A DNA stretch of 16,437 bases, taken from contig JAHZHZ010000020.1 of NCBI GenBank assembly GCA_019419995.1, positions 1 to 16,437 on the forward strand, in the 5' to 3' direction. This document shows, piece by piece, positions 1-8,517 of the stretch (positions are counted from its first letter, which is position 1; every line of letters starts with the position of its first letter). Position numbers and translations under genes: made by a program. Source of the DNA: Clostridiales bacterium. GTDB lineage: Bacteria; Bacillota; Clostridia; Christensenellales; Aristaeellaceae. The notes beneath the pieces were generated by a model. It saw only the letters and a list, made by a program, of their open reading frames with translations, was not told where the DNA came from and did no database searches.

Positions 1-236
1 GCCTTATACTTATAGACGACGATCTTCTTGCTCTTAACCTGAGCCAGAACCTTGCCCTCAACCTTCGCGCCATCCACTACGGGCGTGCCGATCTTGGTTG
101 CATCACCATCGTTCACGAGCAGAACCTCTTCAAAAGTAACCGCTTCGTCTGCCTGTGCGTCGATCTTTTCAACGAAAATAACGTCGCCCTGCTGAACACG
201 GTACTGCTTGCCACCGGTCTTAATGACTGCGTACAC
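1..236 (-). CDS. rplU: 50S ribosomal protein L21, N-terminal part (runs off left edge)
   Basis: L21 binds 23S rRNA in the large ribosomal subunit. Translation on the minus strand from a GTG start at 236 gives (M)YAVIKTGGKQYRV, the classic L21 N-terminus, followed by VTFEEVLLVNDGD and KIGTPVVDGAKVEGKVLAQ, all typical of the family. About 78 of the usual ~100 codons are inside the window and the 3' end is cut off. The start is fixed by the family N-terminus and by AGGAGG at 245-250, eight bases upstream. A consensus promoter (323-351) and a structured leader lie just before it. In most Firmicutes rplU is followed by rpmA; that part would lie outside this window. Identity is clear. Confidence 0.96.
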   Translation of the reverse strand, partial: MYAVIKTGGKQYRVQQGDVIFVEKIDAQADEAVTFEEVLLVNDGDATKIGTPVVDGAKVEGKVLAQVKSKKIVVYKYK

Positions 237-316
237 GCGTTGCACCTCCTATACTCAAATCTCGCCGAAGTTTGGCAGCATTTGCATGCATTTAGAGCCG
301 ACTTCGAGCGGCTTAC
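237..316 (-). promoter_or_regulatory. Structured 5' leader of rplU, candidate L21 autoregulatory leader
   Basis: The roughly 80-base transcribed leader can fold. CGAAGT (minus strand, within 301-308) pairs with ACTTCG (266-271), extended by CT/AG across a short bulge. Between these arms GCAT-GCAA-ATGC (278-289) forms a 4-bp stem closed by a GNRA tetraloop. The element ends about ten bases before the AGGAGG at 245-250. Firmicutes are known to carry an L21 leader motif (Rfam family L21_leader) at this place. Membership of that family is inferred from position and foldability, not from an alignment. Confidence 0.45.
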
Positions 317-322
317 CTGACT

Positions 323-351
323 ATTATACCTGTTTCCCCTTGAAATGTCAA
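323..351 (-). promoter_or_regulatory. Consensus sigma-A promoter of rplU
   Basis: On the minus strand TTGACA (346-351) and TATAAT (323-328) are separated by exactly 17 bases, a perfect vegetative promoter. Transcription would begin near 316, giving a leader of about 80 bases before the GTG start of rplU. Confidence 0.9.
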
Positions 352-369
352 TTCCATCAGGAGCTTTCA

Positions 370-399
370 CCACTAAAATTCGAAAAATAACATTCTTCG
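370..399 (-). terminator. Possible weak terminator after the amidase gene
   Basis: On the minus strand CGAAGAAT-GTT-ATTTTTCG (381-399) can form an 8-bp AT-rich stem with one G-T pair, followed by AATTTT. It lies between the amidase stop codon (422) and the rplU promoter. The stem is weak, so this is only a candidate. Confidence 0.25.
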
Positions 400-421
400 C
401 ATCGCAAATCGCAGTGGCTTC

Positions 422-1360
422 TCAACGATCAAAGTAGCGGCAAATGCCATCCACCATGCCCTCCACCAGCAGATCCTGATAGGCGGGATCGTTGAGCTTT
501 TCATCCTCCTCGGGATTGGACATAAAGCCCATTTCCACTAGAATACACGGCACCGTGGACCAGTTTAGGCCCGTGTAGCTGTCCCGGAGAAACACGCCCC
601 GTGCCCGGGCGCCAGTGGACGCACACATGCTCTCCAGCAGCACGTTTGCCGCTTCTTCACTTTCCTGCTGGCAGTCGCCCGTTTCCCGCACAAACATGCC
701 GATACCATTGGCACTGCTATCCGTGCTGCCATCGCAATGCAGGCGCAGCACCAAATCTGCCTCCAGCTCGTTCATCATGATGGCCCGCTCCATATTGGAG
801 ATATCCACATCGTTGGTCTCCCTCGTCATGTAGACAGTGCAACCCAGTTCCTCAAGGGCATCCCGAAGCTTTAAGGAAATCTCCAGATCCGTCACATACT
901 CGGCAATCCCCGTGCTCTTACCGGAAGTTCCAGAGGCCACCTTGGCCTTCATTTCCGAGCTGCCCGGCGCCACCGGCTCCGTATCGCTGTTGCCCTGCGC
1001 CTGGTGGCCAGGATCTATTCCTATGATAATACCCTCCAGCCTGGCAGCCGGTTGAGCTGAGGCCTGCGCAGATGCCGTCGCCTCAGCCTCTGTCTGTGCT
1101 GATGGAGAAACGGACGCCTCCGGGGACGGAGACTGTTCCGCTCCAGCCGCTGTGCTATGGGGCTCGGGTGTGGCTGAATTCGCCGCCTGCGTAACCTGAG
1201 CGCTGGTCACGGGTCCCACGATTTCCACCACTTCGGGAGCCTCCTGCTGAACATAAATTTCCGTCGGGCCGTCCGCCCCTCCGATCACAGCTTCCTCTGC
1301 CAACGCCACTACGCTAAACATCATCGCCGCAGTGAGCACTCCAATCATCCATCGCTTCAT
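422..1360 (-). CDS. Exported N-acetylmuramoyl-L-alanine amidase (Amidase_3, CwlD/AmiC-like)
   Basis: A zinc amidase predicted to cut the lactoyl-peptide bond of peptidoglycan outside the membrane. The 312-residue product starts with a signal peptide (about residues 1-21, cleavage at ALA-EE). A low-complexity Ala/Ser/Pro/Glu/Thr linker spans about 51-107 and the Amidase_3 domain about 110-310. Zinc and catalytic residues are visible: His119 (IDPGHQ), Glu154 (GIAEYVTDLEISLKL), His208 (LRLHCDG) and Glu276 (CILVEMGFMSNP). The open frame extends upstream to 1480, but the start at 1360 is preferred: it begins the signal peptide, has AAGGGGA at 1368-1374, and overlaps the tetR stop codon as ATGA, which suggests translational coupling. 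Just after the signal peptide sits VIGGADGPTEIYV (25-37), a motif unexpected here (see findings). The exact role (sporulation, separation or turnover) cannot be read from the sequence. Confidence 0.93.
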   Translation of the reverse strand: MKRWMIGVLTAAMMFSVVALAEEAVIGGADGPTEIYVQQEAPEVVEIVGPVTSAQVTQAANSATPEPHSTAAGAEQSPSPEASVSPSAQTEAEATASAQASAQPAARLEGIIIGIDPGHQAQGNSDTEPVAPGSSEMKAKVASGTSGKSTGIAEYVTDLEISLKLRDALEELGCTVYMTRETNDVDISNMERAIMMNELEADLVLRLHCDGSTDSSANGIGMFVRETGDCQQESEEAANVLLESMCASTGARARGVFLRDSYTGLNWSTVPCILVEMGFMSNPEEDEKLNDPAYQDLLVEGMVDGICRYFDR

Positions 1361-2064
1361 TTCTGATTCCCCTTTATACAGTTCAACTCTTCCACAGTTT
1401 GACGAAATGCTTCCATTACATGTTCCACATCGAAGATGGATATGCTGCCAAAGCGAGCTCCACACAGGTTTTGAACGCATTCCCGGTACGCATCCAGAAG
1501 ATCCATCATTTCAATCACGCAATCCACGTTTTCCGCACCTGTGGCCAGCATACGGCACACCTCATCGTTGACATCGCATCCCAACAGCAATAGTATTCTC
1601 CCCAATTGTCCGGGATTGCGAAAAAAGAACCGTCCTGCCGTCATTCCTTCCTGCAACGCTTCATCCACCATGGGGCGCAAGCGTTCCAGCATGAAACTGC
1701 GCATCTGATCCCGGAAATGCACATCTTCATCCATATAGCTGATCTTCAGCACCAGCGCCGCGTAAGCCGGATCCGCCCGATTAAACATCTGCGTCGCTCC
1801 AAGCAGCAGATCCAGCCTCTGCTCTGGAGAAAGCTTGCCCGAATGCAGTTCCGAGCGTACCTGTTCAATATCCCGGGCACTGCGCCGACGGCAAATTTCT
1901 TCCAACAGAGCCCCCTTGGAATCAAAATAATGATAAAATCCACCCTTGGAAATGGATAGTGCATCCAAAATATCCTGAATGGAAGTTTCCTCATATCCCC
2001 TTTCAAAGAACAGGCGTTCGGCGGTGTTCAGGATGGAATCCTTCCTCAGTTCTCCCTTTTTCAC
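1357..2064 (-). CDS. TetR/AcrR-family transcriptional regulator
   Basis: A 235-residue DNA-binding regulator. The N-terminal helix-turn-helix is typical of TetR: residues about 8-58 contain ILNTAERLFFERGYEETSI, DILDALSISKGGFYHYFDSK and GALLEEI. The C-terminal ~170 residues form the ligand/dimer domain, which I cannot assign to a subfamily, so no ligand is proposed. Translation starts at GTG (2062-2064) with GGAGG at 2075-2079, ten bases upstream. Its TGA stop overlaps the ATG of the amidase gene downstream, so the two form one transcriptional and probably translationally coupled unit. It has its own promoter at 2100-2129. TetR proteins usually repress themselves or neighbours; control of the amidase is inferred from the overlap alone. 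No clear palindromic operator was seen around the promoter. Confidence 0.93.
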   Translation of the reverse strand: MKKGELRKDSILNTAERLFFERGYEETSIQDILDALSISKGGFYHYFDSKGALLEEICRRRSARDIEQVRSELHSGKLSPEQRLDLLLGATQMFNRADPAYAALVLKISYMDEDVHFRDQMRSFMLERLRPMVDEALQEGMTAGRFFFRNPGQLGRILLLLGCDVNDEVCRMLATGAENVDCVIEMMDLLDAYRECVQNLCGARFGSISIFDVEHVMEAFRQTVEELNCIKGNQK

Positions 2065-2099
2065 CTCGAATCCACCTCCACAAAGATTTATCTATTGCC

Positions 2100-2129
2100 A
2101 TTATAGCAGCGTCGGCTCACCTCCGTCAA
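2100..2129 (-). promoter_or_regulatory. Promoter of the tetR-amidase unit
   Basis: On the minus strand TTGACG (2124-2129) and TATAAT (2100-2105) are 18 bases apart. The -35 box begins directly after the ygiQ stop codon (2130-2132). No terminator is seen between ygiQ and this promoter, so read-through from the upstream operon is possible. Confidence 0.75.
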
Positions 2130-4025
2130 TCATTTTCGTCGCATTTTAGTCTGTTTTTTATCATATTTGGTCTGTTTTTGGCGACTTTGGTTTTGTTTTG
2201 AGGGGAATTCAGTCTTTTTCTTTCCACTGTTTTTCTCTCGAAGATAGGGCGGCACCAGGCAACCCCTCTCCCAACCGATCAGATCCTCTCGGCCAGCCTG
2301 TTTTAATGCTTGTAGCACCAACTTGTGATTGGCAGGAATGTAATACTGCATTAGCGCCCGCTGCATCGCCTTTTCCCTTGGACTGCGGGGCACGTATACC
2401 GGCTTCATGTCCCTGGGGTCCAGACCGGTATAGAACATGGCAGTGGACATGGTTCCCGGAGTGGGATAAAAATCCTGTACTTGTTCCGGGCGAAGGCCAC
2501 TCTCTTTAAGATAACAAGCCAATGCGATGGCATCTTCCAGAGTACTGCCGGGATGGCTGGACATAAAATAGGGCACCAGATATTGATCCATATGAGCATT
2601 GGCATTGGCCTGACGATAGCGGCGCACAAAATCCTCAAATACCTCATGCTCGGGCTTACCCATATAGTGCAAAACCCTGGAGCTGACATGCTCTGGGGCC
2701 ACTTTCAATTGGCCGGAAATATGATGGCGCACCAGTTCGTTTAAAAAGCCGGATTTAGTGTCCCTGAGCACATAATCGAACCGGATTCCGGACCGAACAA
2801 ACACCTTTTTGACTCCTTCAAGGCTACGCAACTGACGCAGGATTTCAATGTACTCCCTATGATCCACCTTCAGATTTTTGCAAGGCCTGGGAAAGAGGCA
2901 TTGGCGTTCCCGGCAAGCACCGAACTTGAGCTGCTTTTCACAGGCTGGTTCCCGGAAATTGGCCGTGGGCCCGCCCACGTCGTGGATATACCCTTTAAAC
3001 CCCGGCAACTGCGTCAATAACTTTCCCTCCGCAAGTATGGAAGAACGGCTCCGAGAGGTAACGATGCGCCCCTGATGAAAACTCAACGCGCAAAAATTAC
3101 AGGAACCAAAACATCCGCGCACCTGTGAGATGGAAAATTTGACCTCTTGCAGCGCTGGCACACCTCCCTCCCGGTCATACATGGGATGCCACGTGCGCAT
3201 ATAGGGCAGGGCATAAACGGCATCCATTTCCAGGCGGGTCAGGGGCATGTCCGGCACATTTTGCAGCAGATAGCGCCGCCCGTGCTTTTGGGCCAACGGC
3301 TTGCCCCGCACAGGGTCCTGCTGGTCGTACTGGATTTTAAATGCTTCGGCATAGCTGCGCTTGTCCGAGGCTACCGTTTCCATGGAGGGGATCTCCAGAA
3401 AATCCGGAGGAACTTCTCTGGACATCACGCATGTGCCGGGAATCCGCATCTGCGCAATCTCCTCCCCAGATTCCAGATACTGCGCTACTTTAAGGATGCC
3501 GCGTTCTCCCATGCCAAACATCAGCACATCCGCACAGCTGTCCACCAGCATGGAGTTGCGTACCCGGTCGTCCCAGTAATCGTAATGGGCAAATCGCCTC
3601 AGTGAAGCTTCCACCCCGCCAATCACGATGGGAATACTGCCATAGGCCTCCCGTATACGATTGGCATAGACCGCCGTTGCCCGATCCGGGCGGCAACCGG
3701 CCCTTCCTCCAGGCGCATAGGCGTCCTCGCTGCGTGGTTTTTTCGCGGCGGTATAATGGTTCACCATGGAATCAATTACGCCTGCCGTCACCAAAAACCC
3801 CAATCTCGGGCGTCCAAACCGCCGGAAATCCTCACAACTATGCCAGTCCGGTTGAGGAAGCATGGCGACCCGATACCCATTGGCCTCCAGCACTCTGGAA
3901 ATAATGGCCAGGCCAAAGGAGGGATGATCCACATAGGCATCCCCCGTCACATATACAAAGTCCGGCGCCTCCCAGCCCCGCTGACGCATTTCCTCCAGCG
4001 TCACGGGCAAAAACCCCTTCTTCAT
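2130..4025 (-). CDS. ygiQ: YgiQ-family (UPF0313) radical SAM protein
   Basis: A 631-residue member of the YgiQ family of radical SAM enzymes, whose reaction is not established. The N-terminus FLPVTLEEMRQRGWEAPDF and DAYVDHPSFG, and the segment VIGGVEASLRRFAHYDYW, are family hallmarks. The 4Fe-4S/SAM motif CX3CX2C is Cys305-Cys309-Cys312 (VRGCFGSCNFCALSFHQGR). Four further cysteines at 362, 371, 376 and 382 are a possible second metal site. The last ~30 residues form a Lys/Gln-rich tail (KKKTEF to KMRRK) without predicted fold. The ATG at 4025 overlaps the mfd stop codon by one base (TAATG) with GAGGAAG just upstream, so the gene is the last member of the pth-mfd-ygiQ operon. A role in RNA or nucleotide metabolism can only be guessed from this context. 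Confidence 0.95.
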   Translation of the reverse strand: MKKGFLPVTLEEMRQRGWEAPDFVYVTGDAYVDHPSFGLAIISRVLEANGYRVAMLPQPDWHSCEDFRRFGRPRLGFLVTAGVIDSMVNHYTAAKKPRSEDAYAPGGRAGCRPDRATAVYANRIREAYGSIPIVIGGVEASLRRFAHYDYWDDRVRNSMLVDSCADVLMFGMGERGILKVAQYLESGEEIAQMRIPGTCVMSREVPPDFLEIPSMETVASDKRSYAEAFKIQYDQQDPVRGKPLAQKHGRRYLLQNVPDMPLTRLEMDAVYALPYMRTWHPMYDREGGVPALQEVKFSISQVRGCFGSCNFCALSFHQGRIVTSRSRSSILAEGKLLTQLPGFKGYIHDVGGPTANFREPACEKQLKFGACRERQCLFPRPCKNLKVDHREYIEILRQLRSLEGVKKVFVRSGIRFDYVLRDTKSGFLNELVRHHISGQLKVAPEHVSSRVLHYMGKPEHEVFEDFVRRYRQANANAHMDQYLVPYFMSSHPGSTLEDAIALACYLKESGLRPEQVQDFYPTPGTMSTAMFYTGLDPRDMKPVYVPRSPREKAMQRALMQYYIPANHKLVLQALKQAGREDLIGWERGCLVPPYLREKNSGKKKTEFPSKQNQSRQKQTKYDKKQTKMRRK

Positions 4026-7000
4026 TATGCTTCCTCTTTCTCCGTTTCGGCCAGAAATTCCGAAACCACCTTCTGCATCCGTTCCACAGCGCCCCGCAGC
4101 AGCTCCTCTGCCGCCTGGCCACGCCTAAAGTAAACCAGCGTAGGCGGGTTACCTCCCTGCATGCGGAGACAATCGGGATATCTGCGGATGGCAGTCAACA
4201 CGCGAACAAGATCAATATCTGCCGAAATAGAGAAGCGCATCCACAGTTCATCATTCTTGACAGTCACATAGTCCACGCCAATCTGCGCGCACAGCGCCTT
4301 CAGGCTGGCAATTTCAATCAGGTTCATGACCGGGCGCTTGGGATCGCCAAAGCGGTCGATCAGTTCCTCAATCAGATCCTCCCTGCTGTCCTGATTGCGG
4401 ATGGATGCGATCTTTTTATACATTTCGACCCGCATCAAATCGTTGCTGACGTACTCGGCAGGCAGATAGGCATCCACCTTGACGTCCACGCGGGTTTCGA
4501 TATCCCCCAGGGAAACGTCTCCCCGCATCTCCCGAACGGTATCTTCAATCATCTTCACATACAGATCGTAGCCGACACTGGCCATAAATCCGCTCTGTTC
4601 ACTGCCCAGTAGGTTCCCTGCGCCTCGAATTTCCAGATCCCGCATGGCCACACGAAATCCGGCCCCCAATTCCGTAAATTCCTTGATGGCGTTGAGGCGT
4701 TTGTCTGCAGTCTCCGTAAGCACCTTGCTGGGATTAATGGTGAGATAGGCATAAGCAAGGCGATTGCTGCGCCCCACACGTCCCCGCAGCTGATAGAGCT
4801 GGGAAAGCCCGAACTGATCCGCGTTGCAGACGATGAGCGTATTTGCGCGCTGTACGTCCAATCCGGCTTCAATGATGGTGGTACACAGCAGCACATCGAA
4901 CTTGCCATCGTAGAAGTCCAGCATCACATCTTCCAAAGCATGTTCCCGCATCTGCCCGTGACCTACGGCAATGCGTGCCTCGGGTACCAGGCGCTTGAGG
5001 CGCGCATACATTACCTCGATGGTCTGCACTCGATTGTAGAGCACGTATACCTGTCCGCCCCGGGAGAGCTCCCGCAGGATGGCGTCCCGCACCAGACCAT
5101 CGGAATATTCCACCACATACGTCTGCACAGGATAGCGTTCTTCCGGAGGGGACTGAAGCAGGCTCATATCCCGTATGCCCACCATGGACATGTGCAGCGT
5201 TCGGGGAATGGGCGTCGCCGTGAGCGTGAGCACATCTATATTTTGCTTGAGTTTTTTAATGGCTTCCTTGTGAACGACGCCAAAGCGTTGCTCCTCGTCC
5301 ACCACCAGAAGCCCCAGATCCTTAAACTCCACATCCTTAGCCAGCAGGCGATGGGTGCCCACGATGACGTCCACTGAGCCTTCCTTGAGCTTTTTGAGGA
5401 TCTGGCGCTGTTCAGCCGCTGTTTTAAAGCGACTGAGCACCTCCACATGCACCGGAAAACCCGCGAAGCGGTTGATCATGGTGGCGTAATGCTGCTGAAC
5501 CAAAATGGTCGTAGGCGCCAACATCGCCGCCTGCTTCCCGCTCATTACCGCCTTGAATACAGCACGAAGCGCCACTTCTGTCTTCCCATAGCCCACATCG
5601 CCGCACAGGAGTCTGTCCATTACCCGCGGGCGCTCCATGTCGCGCTTGATATCCTCGATGGCTGCCAGCTGATCCGGTGTCTCCTCATAGGGAAAATTGT
5701 CCTCAAACTCTCGCTGCCAGGGCGTATCCTTATCAAAGGCATATCCCGGCTGCGCTTCCCGACGTGCGTAAAGCTTGAGCAGATCTCCGGCAATATCCTG
5801 AATAGACTGGCGCACCTTCGCCTTCTGGCGCTGCCACTCTCCCCCCGAGAGGCGGTTGAGCTTGGGTGCTTCCCCCTCCGAGCCGATATATTTTTGCACC
5901 CGGTCCAGCTGATCTGTAGGCACATAGAGCTTGTCTGCTCCCTGATAGCGGATGTGCAGAAAATCCCGATAGGTTCCATCGCTGGATAGACGAACAACGC
6001 CCATAAACTGGCCTACGCCGTGATTCTCGTGTACGACGTAATCGCCCACCTTTAAATCTGTAAAGGCAGAAATCTTTTCCCCTGAACGTGTCCGGGCCCG
6101 GCTCTTTTGACGATTGACGCCATAAATATCGCCCTCCGCCACCACGGCAAGGCTGATTTCCGGATAGAGAAAGCCCCGGTTCAGCGTGAGCGGCAGAATG
6201 GCCGCCTCCCCTTTGTGCAAATCCTGCGGAACTTCTTCCCAATATTCCGACTCACACTGCTGGTTCTTCAACGCCTGCTTCAGACGTTCTCCCCGCGCCC
6301 GTCCACCGGCCAAAAGCGCAATCTGCCAGCCCTCGCTGCGCCAGCGTTCCACATCCAGCGCCAGTTCCCGAATGTTGGACTGGTAGAGAGTTGTATTTCT
6401 TCCCTCAACCTGAACCAGTAACTGAGGTTGAAAATCACGCTCTGTGCGGGGAAAGGGATTGGTGATAACAGTGCTGCGCCCGTCAGCCAGTGCCAGCAGG
6501 CGCTCATAGCTCATCAACAAATCCGCCTGAATCGGCAGGGCATCCCCGTGTTCCATGGCGGCAACCACCGTCTCCTTAAATTCCAGAAAGCGGTTTTCGC
6601 AGCGTTCCCGCAACCTATCAGGCTGATCAAATACCAAAATGGGATTATCCAAATAGTCCATCACCGTGGCATTATAATCCATCAGCACCGGCAAAAGGAC
6701 CTCTGCATTATCGAAACTGCGCCCCGTTTCCAGCGCGTCCACCGCCTGTAAAAAACGCTGATCCTGGCGGCTACCCATCGTCGGGCGGGGCTTCTCGCCC
6801 CCATCTTCTCGCTCACCGGCAGCCTTTAAAAATTCTTCCACGGGAGCAAGACCAAATTCGTTCTCCAGGGCTCTCTGCCGGTTTTCCTGCGCTCCGCCCT
6901 GCTGTCTTCGTTCTATTTCCGTCCGAAGCCGCAGCGCAGCGGCCTCCGCATCGCGACGGCTCAACAGAAATTCCCGAGCCGGATAAATACGGACCTGCTC

Positions 7001-7669
7001 CCTGCGGGATATGGAACGCTGCGTCATTACGTCAAAGCTGCGGATGGAATCAATCTCATCATCAAAAAACTCTATGCGCAGGGCATTGGCATCGCCTACC
7101 GGATAGACATCCAGTATTCCGCCTCGAAGCGCACACTGGCCTCGTGCTTCCACCAACTGCACGCGCTCATAGCCTGCCCCTGCCAGCAGATTCATCAGAT
7201 CTCCCGGCTCCATGCGCTGTCCCTCGGCAAGAGCAATGACCTTCTCCTTAAAGCCCTCCGCGGGCGCCATGCGATGTAGCGCCGCATCCACGCTCAATAC
7301 CAACACCCTAGCCTGGCCCGTAACACACGCCCCGATCACTTCCATACGGCGCATGATCAAATCCCGACTGGCCGCAGAAGAGCGCAGGAAAGAAATATCC
7401 CTGGCTGGCAAAAAGCGCGCCATGCCCGGCAGCAGTACGTTTAAATCCTCCACCATGCGCATGGCCAGCATATCATTGGCGGCAAAAACAAGCATGCTTC
7501 GGCCACTGCTGCGCGCCAAAGCCGCCAGCATATGGATCTTCTGTGAATCGTCCAGCCCATAGAGAGCGCAAAGTTTGCCTTCCTGCACGCCCTCTTTCAG
7601 CTTGCGATAACCCTCTAATTGCTCCAACGGCGCAAAAAGGCAATCCAATTCAGCCGAAACTTCCCTCAT
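4025..7669 (-). CDS. mfd: Transcription-repair coupling factor
   Basis: Mfd is the ATP-dependent translocase that pushes stalled RNA polymerase off DNA and recruits UvrA. Counting from the first possible Met (7687; 1220 residues), the order is: a UvrB-like N-terminal module (about 20-400), the RNA-polymerase-interaction domain (about 540-620, LKVGDYVVHENHGVGQFMG), and a RecG-like helicase core with Walker A GDVGYGKT (696-703), DEEQ (797-800), TATPIPRT (823-830) and GRVGRSNR (969-976). A C-terminal TRCF domain (about 1075-1180) follows. The length is normal for the family. Two starts compete: Met1 at 7687 has no Shine-Dalgarno, while the Met at 7669 has GGAGGG three bases upstream and is chosen here. 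The gene follows the pth stop closely, so coupling from pth is possible, and it overlaps ygiQ by one base. Confidence 0.97.
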   Translation of the reverse strand: MREVSAELDCLFAPLEQLEGYRKLKEGVQEGKLCALYGLDDSQKIHMLAALARSSGRSMLVFAANDMLAMRMVEDLNVLLPGMARFLPARDISFLRSSAASRDLIMRRMEVIGACVTGQARVLVLSVDAALHRMAPAEGFKEKVIALAEGQRMEPGDLMNLLAGAGYERVQLVEARGQCALRGGILDVYPVGDANALRIEFFDDEIDSIRSFDVMTQRSISRREQVRIYPAREFLLSRRDAEAAALRLRTEIERRQQGGAQENRQRALENEFGLAPVEEFLKAAGEREDGGEKPRPTMGSRQDQRFLQAVDALETGRSFDNAEVLLPVLMDYNATVMDYLDNPILVFDQPDRLRERCENRFLEFKETVVAAMEHGDALPIQADLLMSYERLLALADGRSTVITNPFPRTERDFQPQLLVQVEGRNTTLYQSNIRELALDVERWRSEGWQIALLAGGRARGERLKQALKNQQCESEYWEEVPQDLHKGEAAILPLTLNRGFLYPEISLAVVAEGDIYGVNRQKSRARTRSGEKISAFTDLKVGDYVVHENHGVGQFMGVVRLSSDGTYRDFLHIRYQGADKLYVPTDQLDRVQKYIGSEGEAPKLNRLSGGEWQRQKAKVRQSIQDIAGDLLKLYARREAQPGYAFDKDTPWQREFEDNFPYEETPDQLAAIEDIKRDMERPRVMDRLLCGDVGYGKTEVALRAVFKAVMSGKQAAMLAPTTILVQQHYATMINRFAGFPVHVEVLSRFKTAAEQRQILKKLKEGSVDVIVGTHRLLAKDVEFKDLGLLVVDEEQRFGVVHKEAIKKLKQNIDVLTLTATPIPRTLHMSMVGIRDMSLLQSPPEERYPVQTYVVEYSDGLVRDAILRELSRGGQVYVLYNRVQTIEVMYARLKRLVPEARIAVGHGQMREHALEDVMLDFYDGKFDVLLCTTIIEAGLDVQRANTLIVCNADQFGLSQLYQLRGRVGRSNRLAYAYLTINPSKVLTETADKRLNAIKEFTELGAGFRVAMRDLEIRGAGNLLGSEQSGFMASVGYDLYVKMIEDTVREMRGDVSLGDIETRVDVKVDAYLPAEYVSNDLMRVEMYKKIASIRNQDSREDLIEELIDRFGDPKRPVMNLIEIASLKALCAQIGVDYVTVKNDELWMRFSISADIDLVRVLTAIRRYPDCLRMQGGNPPTLVYFRRGQAAEELLRGAVERMQKVVSEFLAETEKEEA

Positions 7670-7672
7670 ATT

Positions 7673-7678
7673 CCCTCC
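7673..7678 (-). promoter_or_regulatory. Ribosome-binding site deciding the mfd start
   Basis: GGAGGG on the minus strand lies three bases before the ATG at 7669. The spacing is short, but the alternative ATG at 7687 has no such site. This favours a protein six residues shorter than the longest reading. Confidence 0.55.
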
Positions 7679-7692
7679 ATAATCCATCAGAT

Positions 7693-8265
7693 TTAAGCGT
7701 TGAGCTTGCCCACCAGCTGTCGTGCGGGGTCCACACCTTTTTCAATGTATTCTACAACAACCTCCGCCGCATGCTGATATGCATCAAACATCGTCTGCCG
7801 CAGCTGAGGTGTCTGGTACCCCGCCAGTACCCAGTCCTTCATATCCCATCCCTCTGCGGGACGGCCGATGCCCACCCGCACTCTGGGAAAATTATCTCTG
7901 CCCAACAGATAAATGATATTGCGCATGCCGTTGTGCGTGCCCGCGCTGCCCGATGGGCGAAAGCGAATCTTACCCTCCGGCAAATCTACATCATCATATA
8001 CAATAATTAGCTGATCGTCCTCCGGTTTATACCAGTTAACCAGCTGCACCACGGATTCACCGCTGAGATTCATAAAGGTCTGCGGTTGGCAGAGCGCCAC
8101 GCGCTGGCCGCGGATCATGCCCTCTCCCACCACTGCCTTACAGCGCAACCGCTGCAGTGGAATATCATTCTTCTGAGAAAGCATCTCAATCACATCAAAA
8201 CCCACATTGTGGCGGGTATGCTCGTATTTTTTGCCAGGATTGCCCAGGCCTACGATCACATACAT
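7693..8265 (-). CDS. pth: Peptidyl-tRNA hydrolase
   Basis: Pth releases peptides from tRNAs that drop off the ribosome, acting in the cytoplasm. The 190-residue product starts MYVIVGLGNPGKKYEHTRHN, the family signature. Residues matching the E. coli active site are visible: Asn9, catalytic His19, Met65-Asn66 (QTFMNLSG), Asp91 (VYDDVDLP) and Asn112 (GTHNGMRN). Length equals that of the family. The frame stays open upstream to 8400, but the start at 8265 is fixed by homology and by GGAGG at 8273-8277, seven bases upstream. It is the first gene of pth-mfd-ygiQ, driven by the promoter at 8304-8333. pth next to mfd is a common Firmicute arrangement. Confidence 0.97.
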   Translation of the reverse strand: MYVIVGLGNPGKKYEHTRHNVGFDVIEMLSQKNDIPLQRLRCKAVVGEGMIRGQRVALCQPQTFMNLSGESVVQLVNWYKPEDDQLIIVYDDVDLPEGKIRFRPSGSAGTHNGMRNIIYLLGRDNFPRVRVGIGRPAEGWDMKDWVLAGYQTPQLRQTMFDAYQHAAEVVVEYIEKGVDPARQLVGKLNA

Positions 8266-8303
8266 AGCTCTTCCTCCCCAAACATTGTCTTCCGCATCTT
8301 TAC

Positions 8304-8333
8304 ATTTTAGCAATTCTTTTAGCCGCTTGTCAA
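8304..8333 (-). promoter_or_regulatory. Promoter of the pth-mfd-ygiQ operon
   Basis: On the minus strand TTGACA (8328-8333) and TAAAAT (8304-8309) are 18 bases apart. The start site would lie near 8297, about 30 bases before the pth start codon. Confidence 0.8.
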
Positions 8334-8403
8334 GTTTTGATGCATGATTTCTTTCCAATATTTGTTTTCGTTGCACGATAAGAACCTTCCCGTAAAACAA
8401 CCA

Positions 8404-8431
8404 GCCGCGAAATTCACAGGAATCTCGCGGC
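8404..8431 (-). terminator. Stem-loop with T-rich tail, second hairpin between operons
   Basis: GCCGCGA (8404-8410) pairs with TCGCGGC (8425-8431), extended inward by four more pairs after one mismatch, leaving a small loop. On the minus strand it is followed by TGGTTGTTTTAC, which fits an intrinsic terminator. It lies about 90 bases beyond the stronger hairpin at 8518-8550, so it may be a back-up terminator for the sulfotransferase operon. No gene or promoter is seen between the two hairpins. Confidence 0.5.
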
Positions 8432-8517
8432 CAGCAGAGTACAGATGGAAATTTGCACTAAGGATTTGTCTCTCTCAGGGAAAGCAAAGATCTTATGTGC
8501 TAATCAAAGAAAGATTC

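Noticed and set aside
1361..1480. N-terminal extension of the amidase to 1480
   Set aside because: It would lie before the signal peptide and inside the tetR coding region. The start at 1360 has its own ribosome-binding site and an ATGA overlap.
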